NCBI RefSeq assembly: GCF_001672755.1
Contig: NZ_LZKI01000169.1
Location: forward strand, 1-45,122
Reading direction: 5' to 3'
DNA length: 45,122 nt
DNA from: Mycobacterium colombiense
GTDB lineage: Bacteria > Actinomycetota > Actinomycetes > Mycobacteriales > Mycobacteriaceae
The position numbers were made by a program, and so were the translations under genes. The notes beneath the pieces were generated by a model that made no database searches, had not been told where the DNA came from, and saw nothing but the letters and a program-made list of their open reading frames with translations. Positions 16,552 through 23,777 of this stretch are shown in pieces. Each line of letters starts with the position of its first letter. The first letter of the stretch is position 1.

Positions 16552-17375
16552 GCGACAACGACACACCGCTGGCCGGCCGGGTCGCCTTCGTCACCGGCGC
16601 CGCACGCGGGCAGGGCCGTTCACATTGCGTGCGGTTGGCCCGGGCCGGAGCCGACGTCGTCGCCATCGACGCCTGCGGCCCGGTGGCGGCTGACAACGGC
16701 TACCCGGCCTCGACGCCGGAGGACCTGGCGGAAACGACGCGCCTGGTGGAAAGCGAAGGCCGCAAGATGCTGGCCGGCCAGGTCGACGTCCGCGACGCCG
16801 CCGGGCAGCAGCGGATCGTCGACGAGGCGATCACCCAGTTCGGCCGCCTCGACATCGTCGTCGCCAACGCCGGCGTGCTGAATTGGGGCCGGCTGTGGGA
16901 GATTTCGGCTCAGCAATGGCAGGACGTCCTCGACACCAACCTGACCGGCGTCTGGAATACCATCAAAGCCACTGTGCCCGCGATGATTCGGGCGGGTAAC
17001 GGTGGCTCGATCATCACCATCAGCTCGGCCGCGGGCGTGAAGGCCGTACCGGGTTGCGGCCACTACTGCGCCAGCAAGTTCGGTGTGGTCGGGCTGACGA
17101 ACTCGCTGGCGGTCGAACTCGGCGGATACGGCATCAGGGTGAACTCGATACACCCATACGGCACCGACACCCCGATGGGCAACGACCCCTCGATGTGGCA
17201 GCTGTTCGCCGAGAACCAGACCTACATTCACAGCTTCTCCCCCGGCGCATTGCCCACCGACTCGCTCGCCGACCCGAACTTGGTCTCCGACATCGTCCTG
17301 TGGCTTGCCAGCGACGCGTCCTCACTGGTGACGGCCGCGCAAATTCCCGCCGACAAGGGCTACCTGAAGATCTGA
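16548..17375 (+). CDS. mycofactocin-coupled SDR family oxidoreductase
   Basis: A 275-residue SDR with AFVTGAARGQGRSHCVRLA at the nucleotide site, VVANAGVLNWG and the catalytic YCASK. The GQGRSH variant and the insertion YPASTPEDLAETTRLVE between the second strand and helix are the marks of the SDR subfamily that keeps its NAD bound and uses mycofactocin as external electron acceptor. The ATG overlaps the MmpL stop by four bases, so it belongs to the mmpS-mmpL transcript. An alcohol or carveol-type dehydrogenase coupled to an exporter is an unusual pairing: it may modify the exported molecule or its precursor, which is inference. The mycofactocin genes themselves are not in the window. Confidence 0.85.
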   Translation: MSDNDTPLAGRVAFVTGAARGQGRSHCVRLARAGADVVAIDACGPVAADNGYPASTPEDLAETTRLVESEGRKMLAGQVDVRDAAGQQRIVDEAITQFGRLDIVVANAGVLNWGRLWEISAQQWQDVLDTNLTGVWNTIKATVPAMIRAGNGGSIITISSAAGVKAVPGCGHYCASKFGVVGLTNSLAVELGGYGIRVNSIHPYGTDTPMGNDPSMWQLFAENQTYIHSFSPGALPTDSLADPNLVSDIVLWLASDASSLVTAAQIPADKGYLKI

Positions 17376-17420
17376 TGAGAGAGCCGCCGGGCGCACCGCC
17401 GACGACGGCATAATCGTGTC

Positions 17421-20303
17421 GTGAAGGCACCCGGCGCTGCGACGCCGAAAGCGCGCGCCGGATCGCTACGACCCGGCGAACTGGCGCAAGCATCGGTGAT
17501 GGGCGCCCTGTGCGCGGCGATCGCCATCATCGCGGTCATCCTTCCGCACGGCGGGGGGCTCGGCCTGCTCGGCAGCGTGCCGACCGGGCTGCTGGCCTAT
17601 CGCTACCGGATCCGCGTTCTGATCACCGCGACGGTCGCCGCCGGCGTGATCGGCTTCCTGGTCGTCGGCCTGAGCGGTGTGGGGGCGATCGGGCTCTGTG
17701 CCTATGTCGGGGGCCTGGCCGGAACCGTCAAGCGGCACCGCCGCGGCACGGCCACCGTCATCGTGGTGTCCTGCGGCGCGGGCGTCGTCGTCGGCGCCGG
17801 TATGGTCGTCGCGCTGACCGTCCTGACCCGGTTCCGGGAACTCGCCTTCCACGCCGCCAGCGCCGCGGTGGACGGCGCCTCGACGGTCGTGTCGCGGGTG
17901 CCGCAGCTGCGTCCGGCCGCGCAACAGTTCAAGGCGTTCTTCGCCGAGGCGCTGCACTACTGGCAGTGGCTGATCCTCGGGTACGCCGTCTTCGCCATCG
18001 TGGGCGCCTCGCTGGTCGGCTGGTGGGCGTTGTCCCGGGTGCTGGAACGACTGCGCGGGATTCCCGACGTGCACAAGCTGGACACGCCCGCCGGCGACGG
18101 ACCGGTCCGGCCCGTCCCGGTACGGCTGGACCAGGTGCGCCTGCGCTACCCGCACGCCGATCACGACGCGCTGCGTGCGGTCAACCTGGACGTGCGCACG
18201 GGTGAGCACATCGCGGTCACCGGCGCCAACGGCTCCGGGAAGACGACGCTGATGTTGATCCTGGCCGGCCGCGAACCGACGTCGGGCACCGTCGACCGTC
18301 CCGGGGCGGTCGGGCTCGGCGAACTCGGCGGCACCGCGGTCATCATGCAGCACCCGGAGAGCCAGGTGCTGGGCACGCGGGTTGCCGACGACGTGGTCTG
18401 GGGACTGCCGCCCGCCAAGACCACGGACATCCCACGGCTACTCGGCGAAGTCGGTTTGGCCGACCTGGCCGACCGCGACACCGGCAGCCTGTCCGGCGGA
18501 GAGCTGCAGCGCCTGGCCGTGGCCGCGGCGCTGGCGCGCGAGCCGGCGTTGCTGATCGCCGACGAGGTCACCAGCATGGTCGATCGGCAGGGCCGGGAGA
18601 AACTGCTCGCCGTGCTGTCCGGCCTGACCGAACGCCACCAAACCGCACTGGTGCACATCACCCATTACAACGACGAGGCGGAATACGCCGACCGCGCAAT
18701 CAAACTCGGCGACCCGTCGGTCGGCACCGATCTGGTGCTCAGCGCCACCGCCCCGGCGCCGACGGTGACGACCGATCTCGCCTCCGGCGCGCCGGTGCTC
18801 GAACTCGTCCGCGTCGGACACGAATACGCCGGCGGCACGCCGTGGGCTCAGACCGCGCTGCGCGACGTCAGCTTCGCGGTGCACCAGGGTGACGGGCTGC
18901 TGATCCACGGCGGAAACGGTTCCGGCAAGTCGACACTGGCGTGGATCATGGCCGGACTGACCACGCCGGCCACCGGTGCCTGCCTGCTCGACGGACGCCC
19001 GACCGCCGACCAGGTGGGCGCGGTCGCGCTGCAGTTTCAGGCGGCGCGGCTGCAGTTGATGCGCAGCCGGGTCGATCTGGAAGTGGCCTCGGCGGCCGGG
19101 TTTTCAGCTGCCGATCACGCCCGGGTGACCGCGGCCCTGGCCGCCGTCGGCCTGGATGCCGGGCTGGCGAAGCGGCGCATCGACCAGCTCAGCGGTGGCC
19201 AGATGCGTCGCGTGGTGCTGGCCGGGCTGCTGGCGCGATCGCCTCGGGTGTTGATCCTCGACGAGCCGCTGGCGGGGCTGGATGCCGCCAGTCAGCGCGG
19301 GCTCGTCCAGTTGCTCGTGGAGCGCCGCCGCGACACCGGCCTGACCGTTGTGGTCATTTCGCATGACTTCGCCGGGCTTCAGGAGCTGTGTCCGCGCACC
19401 CTACACCTGCATGACGGTTTACTACAGCCGGCACCGGCTGCGGCCCAGGACAATACGGTGGTTACCGCCGCTCCGGCCAAGCGGGCGTCCGGGCGCCGGC
19501 GTCCCGTCGTGCTGCTGCGGCCGGTGCCGGGCAGCTCGCCCATACACGAACTGTGGGCAGGCACCAAAATGCTTGTGGTGTTTGGCATTTCGTTGCTGTT
19601 GACGTTCTTCCCGGGCTGGGTGGCGATCGGGCTTACCGGCGCGCTGGCGGTGACGGGAATACGGCTCGCGCGCATCCCCCGGGGCGTGCTGCCGTCGGTG
19701 CCGCGCTGGCTGTGGATCGTGCTGTTTATCGTCGGCGTCAACGCGGCGTTCGCCGGCGGTAGCCCGAGGGTCCACCTGGGCACGGTGTCGCTGGGCTTCG
19801 GCGGCCTGCTGGACTTTCTGCGCCTTACCGCGCTGTCGGTGGTGTTGCTCGCCCTGGGCGCTCTGGTGTCGTGGACGACCAATGTCGCCCAGATCGCCCC
19901 GGCGGTCGCCACTTTGGGCCGCTTCCTGCGACCGCTGCGAATCCCCGTCGACGACTGGTCGGTTGCACTGGCGCTGGCGCTGCGCACCTTCCCGATGCTC
20001 ATCGACGAATTCCGGGTACTCTTCGCCGCGCGCCGGTTGCGGCCCAAGCGGCCGCGGCAAACCCGCTGGGCCAGGCTGCGACGGCCGGCGGCGGACGTGA
20101 TCGACGTGGTCGTCGCGGTCATCACGGTGACACTGCGCCGCGCCGACGAGATGGGCGATGCCATCACCGCCCGCGGCGGCACCGGCCAGATCTCCGCGGC
20201 CCCGTCACGACCGAAACCGGCCGACTGGCTGGCTCTTTCGATCGTGCTGGCGGTGTCTGGGGCCGCCGTGGCGGCCGAGCTCGCGTTGTACGCCGCCCGC
20301 TGA
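17421..20303 (+). CDS. single-chain ECF transporter: membrane domain, two ATPase domains and EcfT domain
   Basis: A 960-residue protein. Residues 1-220 are a membrane domain with about six helices (substrate-binding-like). Next come two ABC ATPase domains: Walker A GANGSGKT at 268-275 and GGNGSGKS at 497-504, signatures LSGGELQR and LSGGQMRR, and Walker B LLIADEV and VLILDEP. From about residue 700 an EcfT/CbiQ-like membrane domain follows, with a final ITARGGTG that matches the Ala-Arg-Gly coupling motif. ECF transporters import vitamins or metal ions; the cargo is unknown. In M. tuberculosis the equivalent parts are split between Rv2326c and Rv2325c, so here they seem fused into one reading frame without any stop. 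GTG start at 17421, 45 bases after the SDR stop. The second Walker B Glu is present (DEP), while the first reads DEV. Confidence 0.85.
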   Translation: MKAPGAATPKARAGSLRPGELAQASVMGALCAAIAIIAVILPHGGGLGLLGSVPTGLLAYRYRIRVLITATVAAGVIGFLVVGLSGVGAIGLCAYVGGLAGTVKRHRRGTATVIVVSCGAGVVVGAGMVVALTVLTRFRELAFHAASAAVDGASTVVSRVPQLRPAAQQFKAFFAEALHYWQWLILGYAVFAIVGASLVGWWALSRVLERLRGIPDVHKLDTPAGDGPVRPVPVRLDQVRLRYPHADHDALRAVNLDVRTGEHIAVTGANGSGKTTLMLILAGREPTSGTVDRPGAVGLGELGGTAVIMQHPESQVLGTRVADDVVWGLPPAKTTDIPRLLGEVGLADLADRDTGSLSGGELQRLAVAAALAREPALLIADEVTSMVDRQGREKLLAVLSGLTERHQTALVHITHYNDEAEYADRAIKLGDPSVGTDLVLSATAPAPTVTTDLASGAPVLELVRVGHEYAGGTPWAQTALRDVSFAVHQGDGLLIHGGNGSGKSTLAWIMAGLTTPATGACLLDGRPTADQVGAVALQFQAARLQLMRSRVDLEVASAAGFSAADHARVTAALAAVGLDAGLAKRRIDQLSGGQMRRVVLAGLLARSPRVLILDEPLAGLDAASQRGLVQLLVERRRDTGLTVVVISHDFAGLQELCPRTLHLHDGLLQPAPAAAQDNTVVTAAPAKRASGRRRPVVLLRPVPGSSPIHELWAGTKMLVVFGISLLLTFFPGWVAIGLTGALAVTGIRLARIPRGVLPSVPRWLWIVLFIVGVNAAFAGGSPRVHLGTVSLGFGGLLDFLRLTALSVVLLALGALVSWTTNVAQIAPAVATLGRFLRPLRIPVDDWSVALALALRTFPMLIDEFRVLFAARRLRPKRPRQTRWARLRRPAADVIDVVVAVITVTLRRADEMGDAITARGGTGQISAAPSRPKPADWLALSIVLAVSGAAVAAELALYAAR

Positions 20304-20315
20304 CCCGAAACGCGC

Positions 20316-21599
20316 TCAGAACCGCGCCAGTGCCGGGACGTCGGCCAGCGCGCAGTCCGGGATGCCTTCGGCAGCGCGCAGCAGGAAGTTGAGCTTCGCG
20401 ATGCGCTCGCCCGAGCGCGGTGCGCCGTTCTTCTGAAACGGTGCCCCCAGGCCCACCGCCAGATCCATCACCACGTCGTCGATGACGCCGCCCGAGCGGC
20501 CCGACGGGATCGCCAAAACATCGTTCCGCGTGGCATATTCGAAGCAGTCCAGGGCTTCGGCAATGGTTCCGACCTGGTTGGGCTTCAGGACGAAGCCGTC
20601 CACGGCGGACGTCTCGACAGCCCGTTGCAAGCGGGCTCTGTTGGTGACGATCAGGTCGTCTCCGAGAATGATCGAACGGTGCACCGCCTGCACCGCTTTG
20701 GCGAAACCGGGCCAGTCATCGCCGTCCAGCAGGTCTTCGATGAACAGCATCGGAAACTCCTGCGACAGTCCCCGGGCATAGTCGATCAATACCTCCGCCG
20801 TCGCCCGTTCGCCGTTGAATGCGTATGTCGCAGAGTCGCTGTCATACACCTCACTGGACGCGCAATCCAGGGCGAACGCCATGATGTCGGCGCAGCCGGC
20901 GCGCTCGACGGCCTCGGTCAGCACCTCCAGGACGACGTGCGGGTCGCCGGACGGCGCGACGTATCCATACGACGACGCCAGCATCGGTGCGCGGCCGAGC
21001 CGCTCGGTCAGTACCTCGCCGAGCGTCTCGAACAGGCTCACCCCCTTTTCGACCGCGGATTCGATCGAGTCCGCGCGATAGGGCACGACGAGGAACTCAC
21101 TGAACGTCTGGCAGACATCGCCGTACTGACCCCCGTTGATCATGTTGAAACTGGGTACCGGGACGGTGGTCGGTGGCTCGAGCCCGAGCAGTGCGCCCAC
21201 ATAGGTGTACGTGGGTGTGCCGGCCGCGGCGGCGGCTGCCCGCAGCAGCGCGACCGACGTCGAGTAGATCGCGTTGCCGCCGAGCCGGCGCTTGTCCGGC
21301 GTGCCGTCGAGATCGATCATGACCCGGTCCAGTGAGCGCGGATCGTCGAGCTCCGCACCGATGAGGGCAGGGGCGATTTCGTCGGTCACCGCGGCGATGG
21401 CGTGGTGCACGCTCAGCCCGTTGTAGTGGGTTCGATCGCCGTCCCGCAGCACGAACGCCTCATGTGAACCGACCGAGCTGCCGGTCGGCGACGCGCCGCG
21501 GCCGACAACGCCACTGTCGGTGGTGATTTCGACCTCGAGCAGGGGCCGGGCTTTACAGTCCAACAGTTGGCGCGCGATGACGGATGCGATCTTCATCAT
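20316..21599 (-). CDS. enolase-family protein with altered active site
   Basis: A 427-residue, full-length enolase homologue that aligns throughout. Retained are metal ligands Asp245 (FALDCASSE), Glu288 (FIEDLLDGDDW) and Asp314 (ILGDDLIVTN), plus Lys339 (VLKPNQVGT), Arg368-Ser369 and Lys390 (FQKNGAP), and Glu168. Lost are the catalytic Glu211 (GDEGGF in enolase, SSYGYV here, so Tyr), His159 (Tyr here) and His373 (Gly367 here). The N-terminal SRGNPTVEV signature is CKARPLLEV and the mobile loop is TGSSVGSHEAF. It is therefore unlikely to be the housekeeping phosphopyruvate hydratase. A related reaction on another phospho- or phosphono-acid, or a non-catalytic role, is possible. Two ATGs (21599, 21596) follow a GGGAGG; the second has better spacing. 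It is monocistronic and converges on the ECF gene. Confidence 0.82.
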   Translation of the reverse strand: MMKIASVIARQLLDCKARPLLEVEITTDSGVVGRGASPTGSSVGSHEAFVLRDGDRTHYNGLSVHHAIAAVTDEIAPALIGAELDDPRSLDRVMIDLDGTPDKRRLGGNAIYSTSVALLRAAAAAAGTPTYTYVGALLGLEPPTTVPVPSFNMINGGQYGDVCQTFSEFLVVPYRADSIESAVEKGVSLFETLGEVLTERLGRAPMLASSYGYVAPSGDPHVVLEVLTEAVERAGCADIMAFALDCASSEVYDSDSATYAFNGERATAEVLIDYARGLSQEFPMLFIEDLLDGDDWPGFAKAVQAVHRSIILGDDLIVTNRARLQRAVETSAVDGFVLKPNQVGTIAEALDCFEYATRNDVLAIPSGRSGGVIDDVVMDLAVGLGAPFQKNGAPRSGERIAKLNFLLRAAEGIPDCALADVPALARF

Positions 21600-21637
21600 C
21601 GACCTCCCGGACCCGGTATCTCAGCGTAAGACCACGC

Positions 21638-21659
21638 CACTGAGAGGTCACTGAGAAGT
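21638..21659. repeat. 11-bp tandem direct repeat CACTGAGARGT
   Basis: Two adjacent copies, CACTGAGAGGT (21638-21648) and CACTGAGAAGT (21649-21659), differ at one base. The period of 11 bp is one helical turn, as in response-regulator boxes such as those of PhoP. It lies 39-60 bases upstream of the enolase-like gene, in the divergent region with the ferredoxin gene. Confidence 0.6.
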
Positions 21660-21689
21660 CGCCACCCGTCATTTCCCGTCCGGCCGCGC

Positions 21690-21695
21690 TAGGCT
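21690..21695 (+). promoter_or_regulatory. possible -10 element TAGGCT for the ferredoxin gene
   Basis: TAGGCT fits TANNNT and is placed 67 bases before the ferredoxin ATG. A start site about seven bases downstream would put the palindrome at 21700-21721 over the beginning of the transcript, a typical repressor position. No clear -35 is present. Confidence 0.35.
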
Positions 21696-21699
21696 AACG

Positions 21700-21721
21700 T
21701 TTACACAAGTAGCACTGTAAA
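21700..21721. promoter_or_regulatory. palindromic operator candidate TTTACA-N10-TGTAAA
   Basis: Perfect 6-base arms (TTTACA and TGTAAA) flank the spacer CAAGTAGCAC. The centre is GT|AG inside CAAGTAG, the same core and the same centre as the palindromes at 26931-26948 and 30471-30488. It lies 41 bases before the ferredoxin ATG. It probably binds the regulator shared by this cluster, perhaps the MarR protein at 27014-27466, though the flanking arms differ from the other sites. Confidence 0.5.
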
Positions 21722-21762
21722 AACTCCGAGTGTCGGACAGAGGGCTCCTAAGGAGGATCTTC

Positions 21763-21954
21763 ATGCGACCGGTAGTGAACCTTGATCGGTGTGAAGGCAA
21801 CGCCTACTGCGTGAACATCGCGCCGGATGTTTTTCAGCTCGACGATGACGACTATGCGGTGGTCATCGCCGATCCAGTCCCCGTCGAGCAGGAGGCGCTG
21901 GTCGAGCGGGCCATCGCCGAGTGTCCGCGCGCCGCCCTGTCTCGCGAGGACTGA
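21763..21954 (+). CDS. 3Fe-4S type ferredoxin
   Basis: A 63-residue ferredoxin of the single-cluster type that serves P450s and oxygenases in actinobacteria. Cys10 and Cys16 (DRCEGNAYCVNIAPDVF) and Cys54 before proline (AECPRAAL) are the three cluster ligands; the fourth position is Ala20, as in 3Fe-4S proteins. An acidic run (QLDDDDY) forms the usual partner-binding surface. The ATG at 21763 is certain: AAGGAGG lies six bases before it. It stands alone on the plus strand but sits at the edge of the Rieske oxygenase cluster, converging on it, and carries a CAAGTAG-type palindrome upstream. It is the likely electron carrier for one of the oxygenases. Confidence 0.88.
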   Translation: MRPVVNLDRCEGNAYCVNIAPDVFQLDDDDYAVVIADPVPVEQEALVERAIAECPRAALSRED

Positions 21955-21989
21955 CGCGCGCCGCCGCACGGCACCGGCGCAGGCCGGAC

Positions 21990-22541
21990 CTACCCGTGCT
22001 CTTCCTGGACGCCGAACGTGTTCACGGCCAACGCCAGCAAGAGGTAGCCGCCGATGGTGAACGTCAGATCCATGCACTGCTGCTGGGTGAACATCTCGCC
22101 CAGTAGATCCCAGGTCGGTTGGCTGATCGTGCTGTCACGGGTGAGATCGTCGACCGCTCGGACAACCGCATGATCGGTCCGGTCGGCGCAGCGGCCGCAG
22201 CGGATGCCATCGATCTCGGATTCGGTCAGGCCGGCACGCAGAGCGATCGGAATGTGGTGTGACCACAGGTAGCCGCAATTGCTGCGGTGCACCACCCGCA
22301 GCAACGCGATTTCGCGCACCCGGGGCGACAGGGTCGATCGCGTGAGCAGGTAAGCGTTGAACGGTAGGTAGGCCGCGGTCAGGTCGGGGTGGCGGACCAT
22401 GGTCGACAAAACATTGCCCGCACCAACGGGATTCGCTCGCTCGGCCGGGATCAGCGAGGCCAGCGCCGCACGGACGCTGTCGTCCCATTCGTCGGCGGGC
22501 AACGGTGTCAGGCGCAGCGAATGCTGGTCGGCCGGCGTCAT
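21990..22541 (-). CDS. carboxymuconolactone decarboxylase (CMD/AhpD-like) family protein
   Basis: A 183-residue all-helical protein of the CMD/AhpD superfamily. The active-site helix reads REIALLRVVHRSNCGYLWSHH followed by AGLTESEIDGI, the common CMD layout, with one cysteine and two histidines where AhpD has Cys-x-x-Cys. A second helix carries FTIGGYLLLALAVNTF. Such proteins act as peroxidases, decarboxylases or ring-cleavage isomerases; no reaction can be assigned. The ATG overlaps the TauD-like stop by one base (TGATG). It is the last gene of the six-gene minus operon beginning with the reductase. Confidence 0.82.
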   Translation of the reverse strand: MTPADQHSLRLTPLPADEWDDSVRAALASLIPAERANPVGAGNVLSTMVRHPDLTAAYLPFNAYLLTRSTLSPRVREIALLRVVHRSNCGYLWSHHIPIALRAGLTESEIDGIRCGRCADRTDHAVVRAVDDLTRDSTISQPTWDLLGEMFTQQQCMDLTFTIGGYLLLALAVNTFGVQEEHG

Positions 22542-23386
22542 CACTGGATCGGTTCGTCGCCGAGCACGGTGGTGCGCAGCATTTCGCGTTGTGAATCCGG
22601 GTCGTACGGGGCCGCGCGGTGCAGCACCCCGCGGTTGTCCCATATGACGGTGTCGCCGATCGACCAGCTGTGGCTGTAGACCTTCTCGGCCACCGTGGCG
22701 CGCTCGAGAAGGCTGTCCAGCAGGGCGCGTCCCTCATCGAGATCCATGCCGACGACGTAGTCCGCTGAGGCGCCCAACACCAGCGACTTGCGGCCGGTGC
22801 GGTGTGTCCACACCAGGGGATGCTCGTGGGTGCGGCGAGATCGCCAGCGCTGCACCAGTTCCGGCGGCGGGTCGGGGTAAACACGGCGCTGGGAGGCTTC
22901 CAGCGAGTGCACCACGCGCAGGGTGCCGAACCGCTCCTTCTCCTCGTCGCTCAGGGCGTCGTAGGCGGCGTACGAATTGGCGAATTCGGTCTCGCCGCCC
23001 CATTCGGCGACCTGCACCGCCGACAACACGGTGGCCTTCTGTGGGCATTCGTCGCCCAGCGGTGTGCAGCCGTCGATGTGCCAGTCGAAGGTGGCCTTCA
23101 GGTAGGCGGCCGAGGCATTCTTCGACTTGTCCAGCGTGATCGGGTAGATGCCGGCCACCGGGTGGTGGCCGTCGGAGGAGTGGTCGATCTCGCCGAGGCG
23201 ACGGCAGAAGCTGACCTGGGCCGCCGGGTCCAGCTGCAGACCGCGAAAGACCAGAACTCCGTTGTCTTCCAACGCATCCAACACCGCCTCACCGACCGAG
23301 TCGTCGGTCGCCAGCGCGGCCGGCTGAAGACCCGCGACTTCGGCGCCGACGGAGTCGGTGAGTTTGGTGATGGTGAGCAGACTCAT
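22541..23386 (-). CDS. TauD/TfdA family Fe(II)/2-oxoglutarate dioxygenase
   Basis: A 281-residue non-haem iron oxygenase. The facial triad is visible as His103-x-Asp105 (FDWHIDGCTPL) and His256 (NRGVLHRAAPYD). Arg267 or Arg271 (SQREMLRTT) is the 2-oxoglutarate-binding arginine. Members hydroxylate taurine, alkyl sulfates, phenoxyacetates and similar acids with loss of a leaving group. The ATG at 23386 is preferred because AAAGG lies eight bases upstream; an ATG at 23401 has none. The stop overlaps the CMD start. Placement behind a Rieske oxygenase and its small partner suggests a second oxidative step on the same compound. The substrate is unknown. Confidence 0.86.
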   Translation of the reverse strand: MSLLTITKLTDSVGAEVAGLQPAALATDDSVGEAVLDALEDNGVLVFRGLQLDPAAQVSFCRRLGEIDHSSDGHHPVAGIYPITLDKSKNASAAYLKATFDWHIDGCTPLGDECPQKATVLSAVQVAEWGGETEFANSYAAYDALSDEEKERFGTLRVVHSLEASQRRVYPDPPPELVQRWRSRRTHEHPLVWTHRTGRKSLVLGASADYVVGMDLDEGRALLDSLLERATVAEKVYSHSWSIGDTVIWDNRGVLHRAAPYDPDSQREMLRTTVLGDEPIQ

Positions 23387-23438
23387 GGTCGCGCCTTTCA
23401 TAAAAGGGGTGTGCGGTGCGCCCTCGCGGGCGTAATGG

Positions 23439-23777
23439 TCAGGGCACCGGTCCGCCGGTGCGGATCATGACCGCGTCGGCGGCGTCGACCGGGCCGGGTT
23501 GGTGCATGATCTCCACCGCCATGGCGACCATGATCAGCGAATAGATCAAGTGCAGCAGGTTCAATGCGTCGTCGGGCACATTGTCGAGGGGAAACTTGTC
23601 GCAGTAGTCGATCGCCTCTTCGAGGCGGGGAAAGAAGGCGTCGTAGAAGTCGCGCAGCTCCGGCATCGACGCGTTCACCCGGGCGTTCCATCGTTCGGTT
23701 TCTGTTGCCAGACACCAGGTTTGGGCGTAGTCCTCCAACTCGGCGAAGGCGCTGGGCAGCGTGGGAGGCATCGTCAC
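23439..23777 (-). CDS. Rieske-associated ~110-residue helical protein, copy 1
   Basis: A 112-residue protein with no family I recognise. It is clearly homologous to the protein at 28722-29057, which also follows a Rieske oxygenase. Shared blocks are WCL (Cys22), ER, SM-E, FYDA, EEA, then Y/F-CDKF-x-LD (Cys59), PDD, NL-x-HL (His76), YS-x-IMV and a VE, ending in PVP. Predicted structure is mostly helical, and the hydrophobic LLHLIYSLIMVAMAVE could pack on a partner. The GTG start overlaps the Rieske stop as GTGA; an ATG two codons later is an alternative. Its position suggests a subunit or accessory factor of the oxygenase, not a classical beta subunit, which has a cone-shaped NTF2-like fold and about 180 residues. 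The role is inferred from context only. Confidence 0.75.
   Translation of the reverse strand: MTMPPTLPSAFAELEDYAQTWCLATETERWNARVNASMPELRDFYDAFFPRLEEAIDYCDKFPLDNVPDDALNLLHLIYSLIMVAMAVEIMHQPGPVDAADAVMIRTGGPVP

Noticed and set aside
21694..21705. KstR-type site at CTAACGTTTAC before the ferredoxin
   Set aside because: The KstR motif needs two bases between AAC and GTT; here they are directly joined, so the sterol-regulon match fails.
21958..21980. Stem GCGCCG/CGGCGC after the ferredoxin as a terminator
   Set aside because: Only six pairs with a long loop and no U-tract; not a convincing intrinsic terminator.
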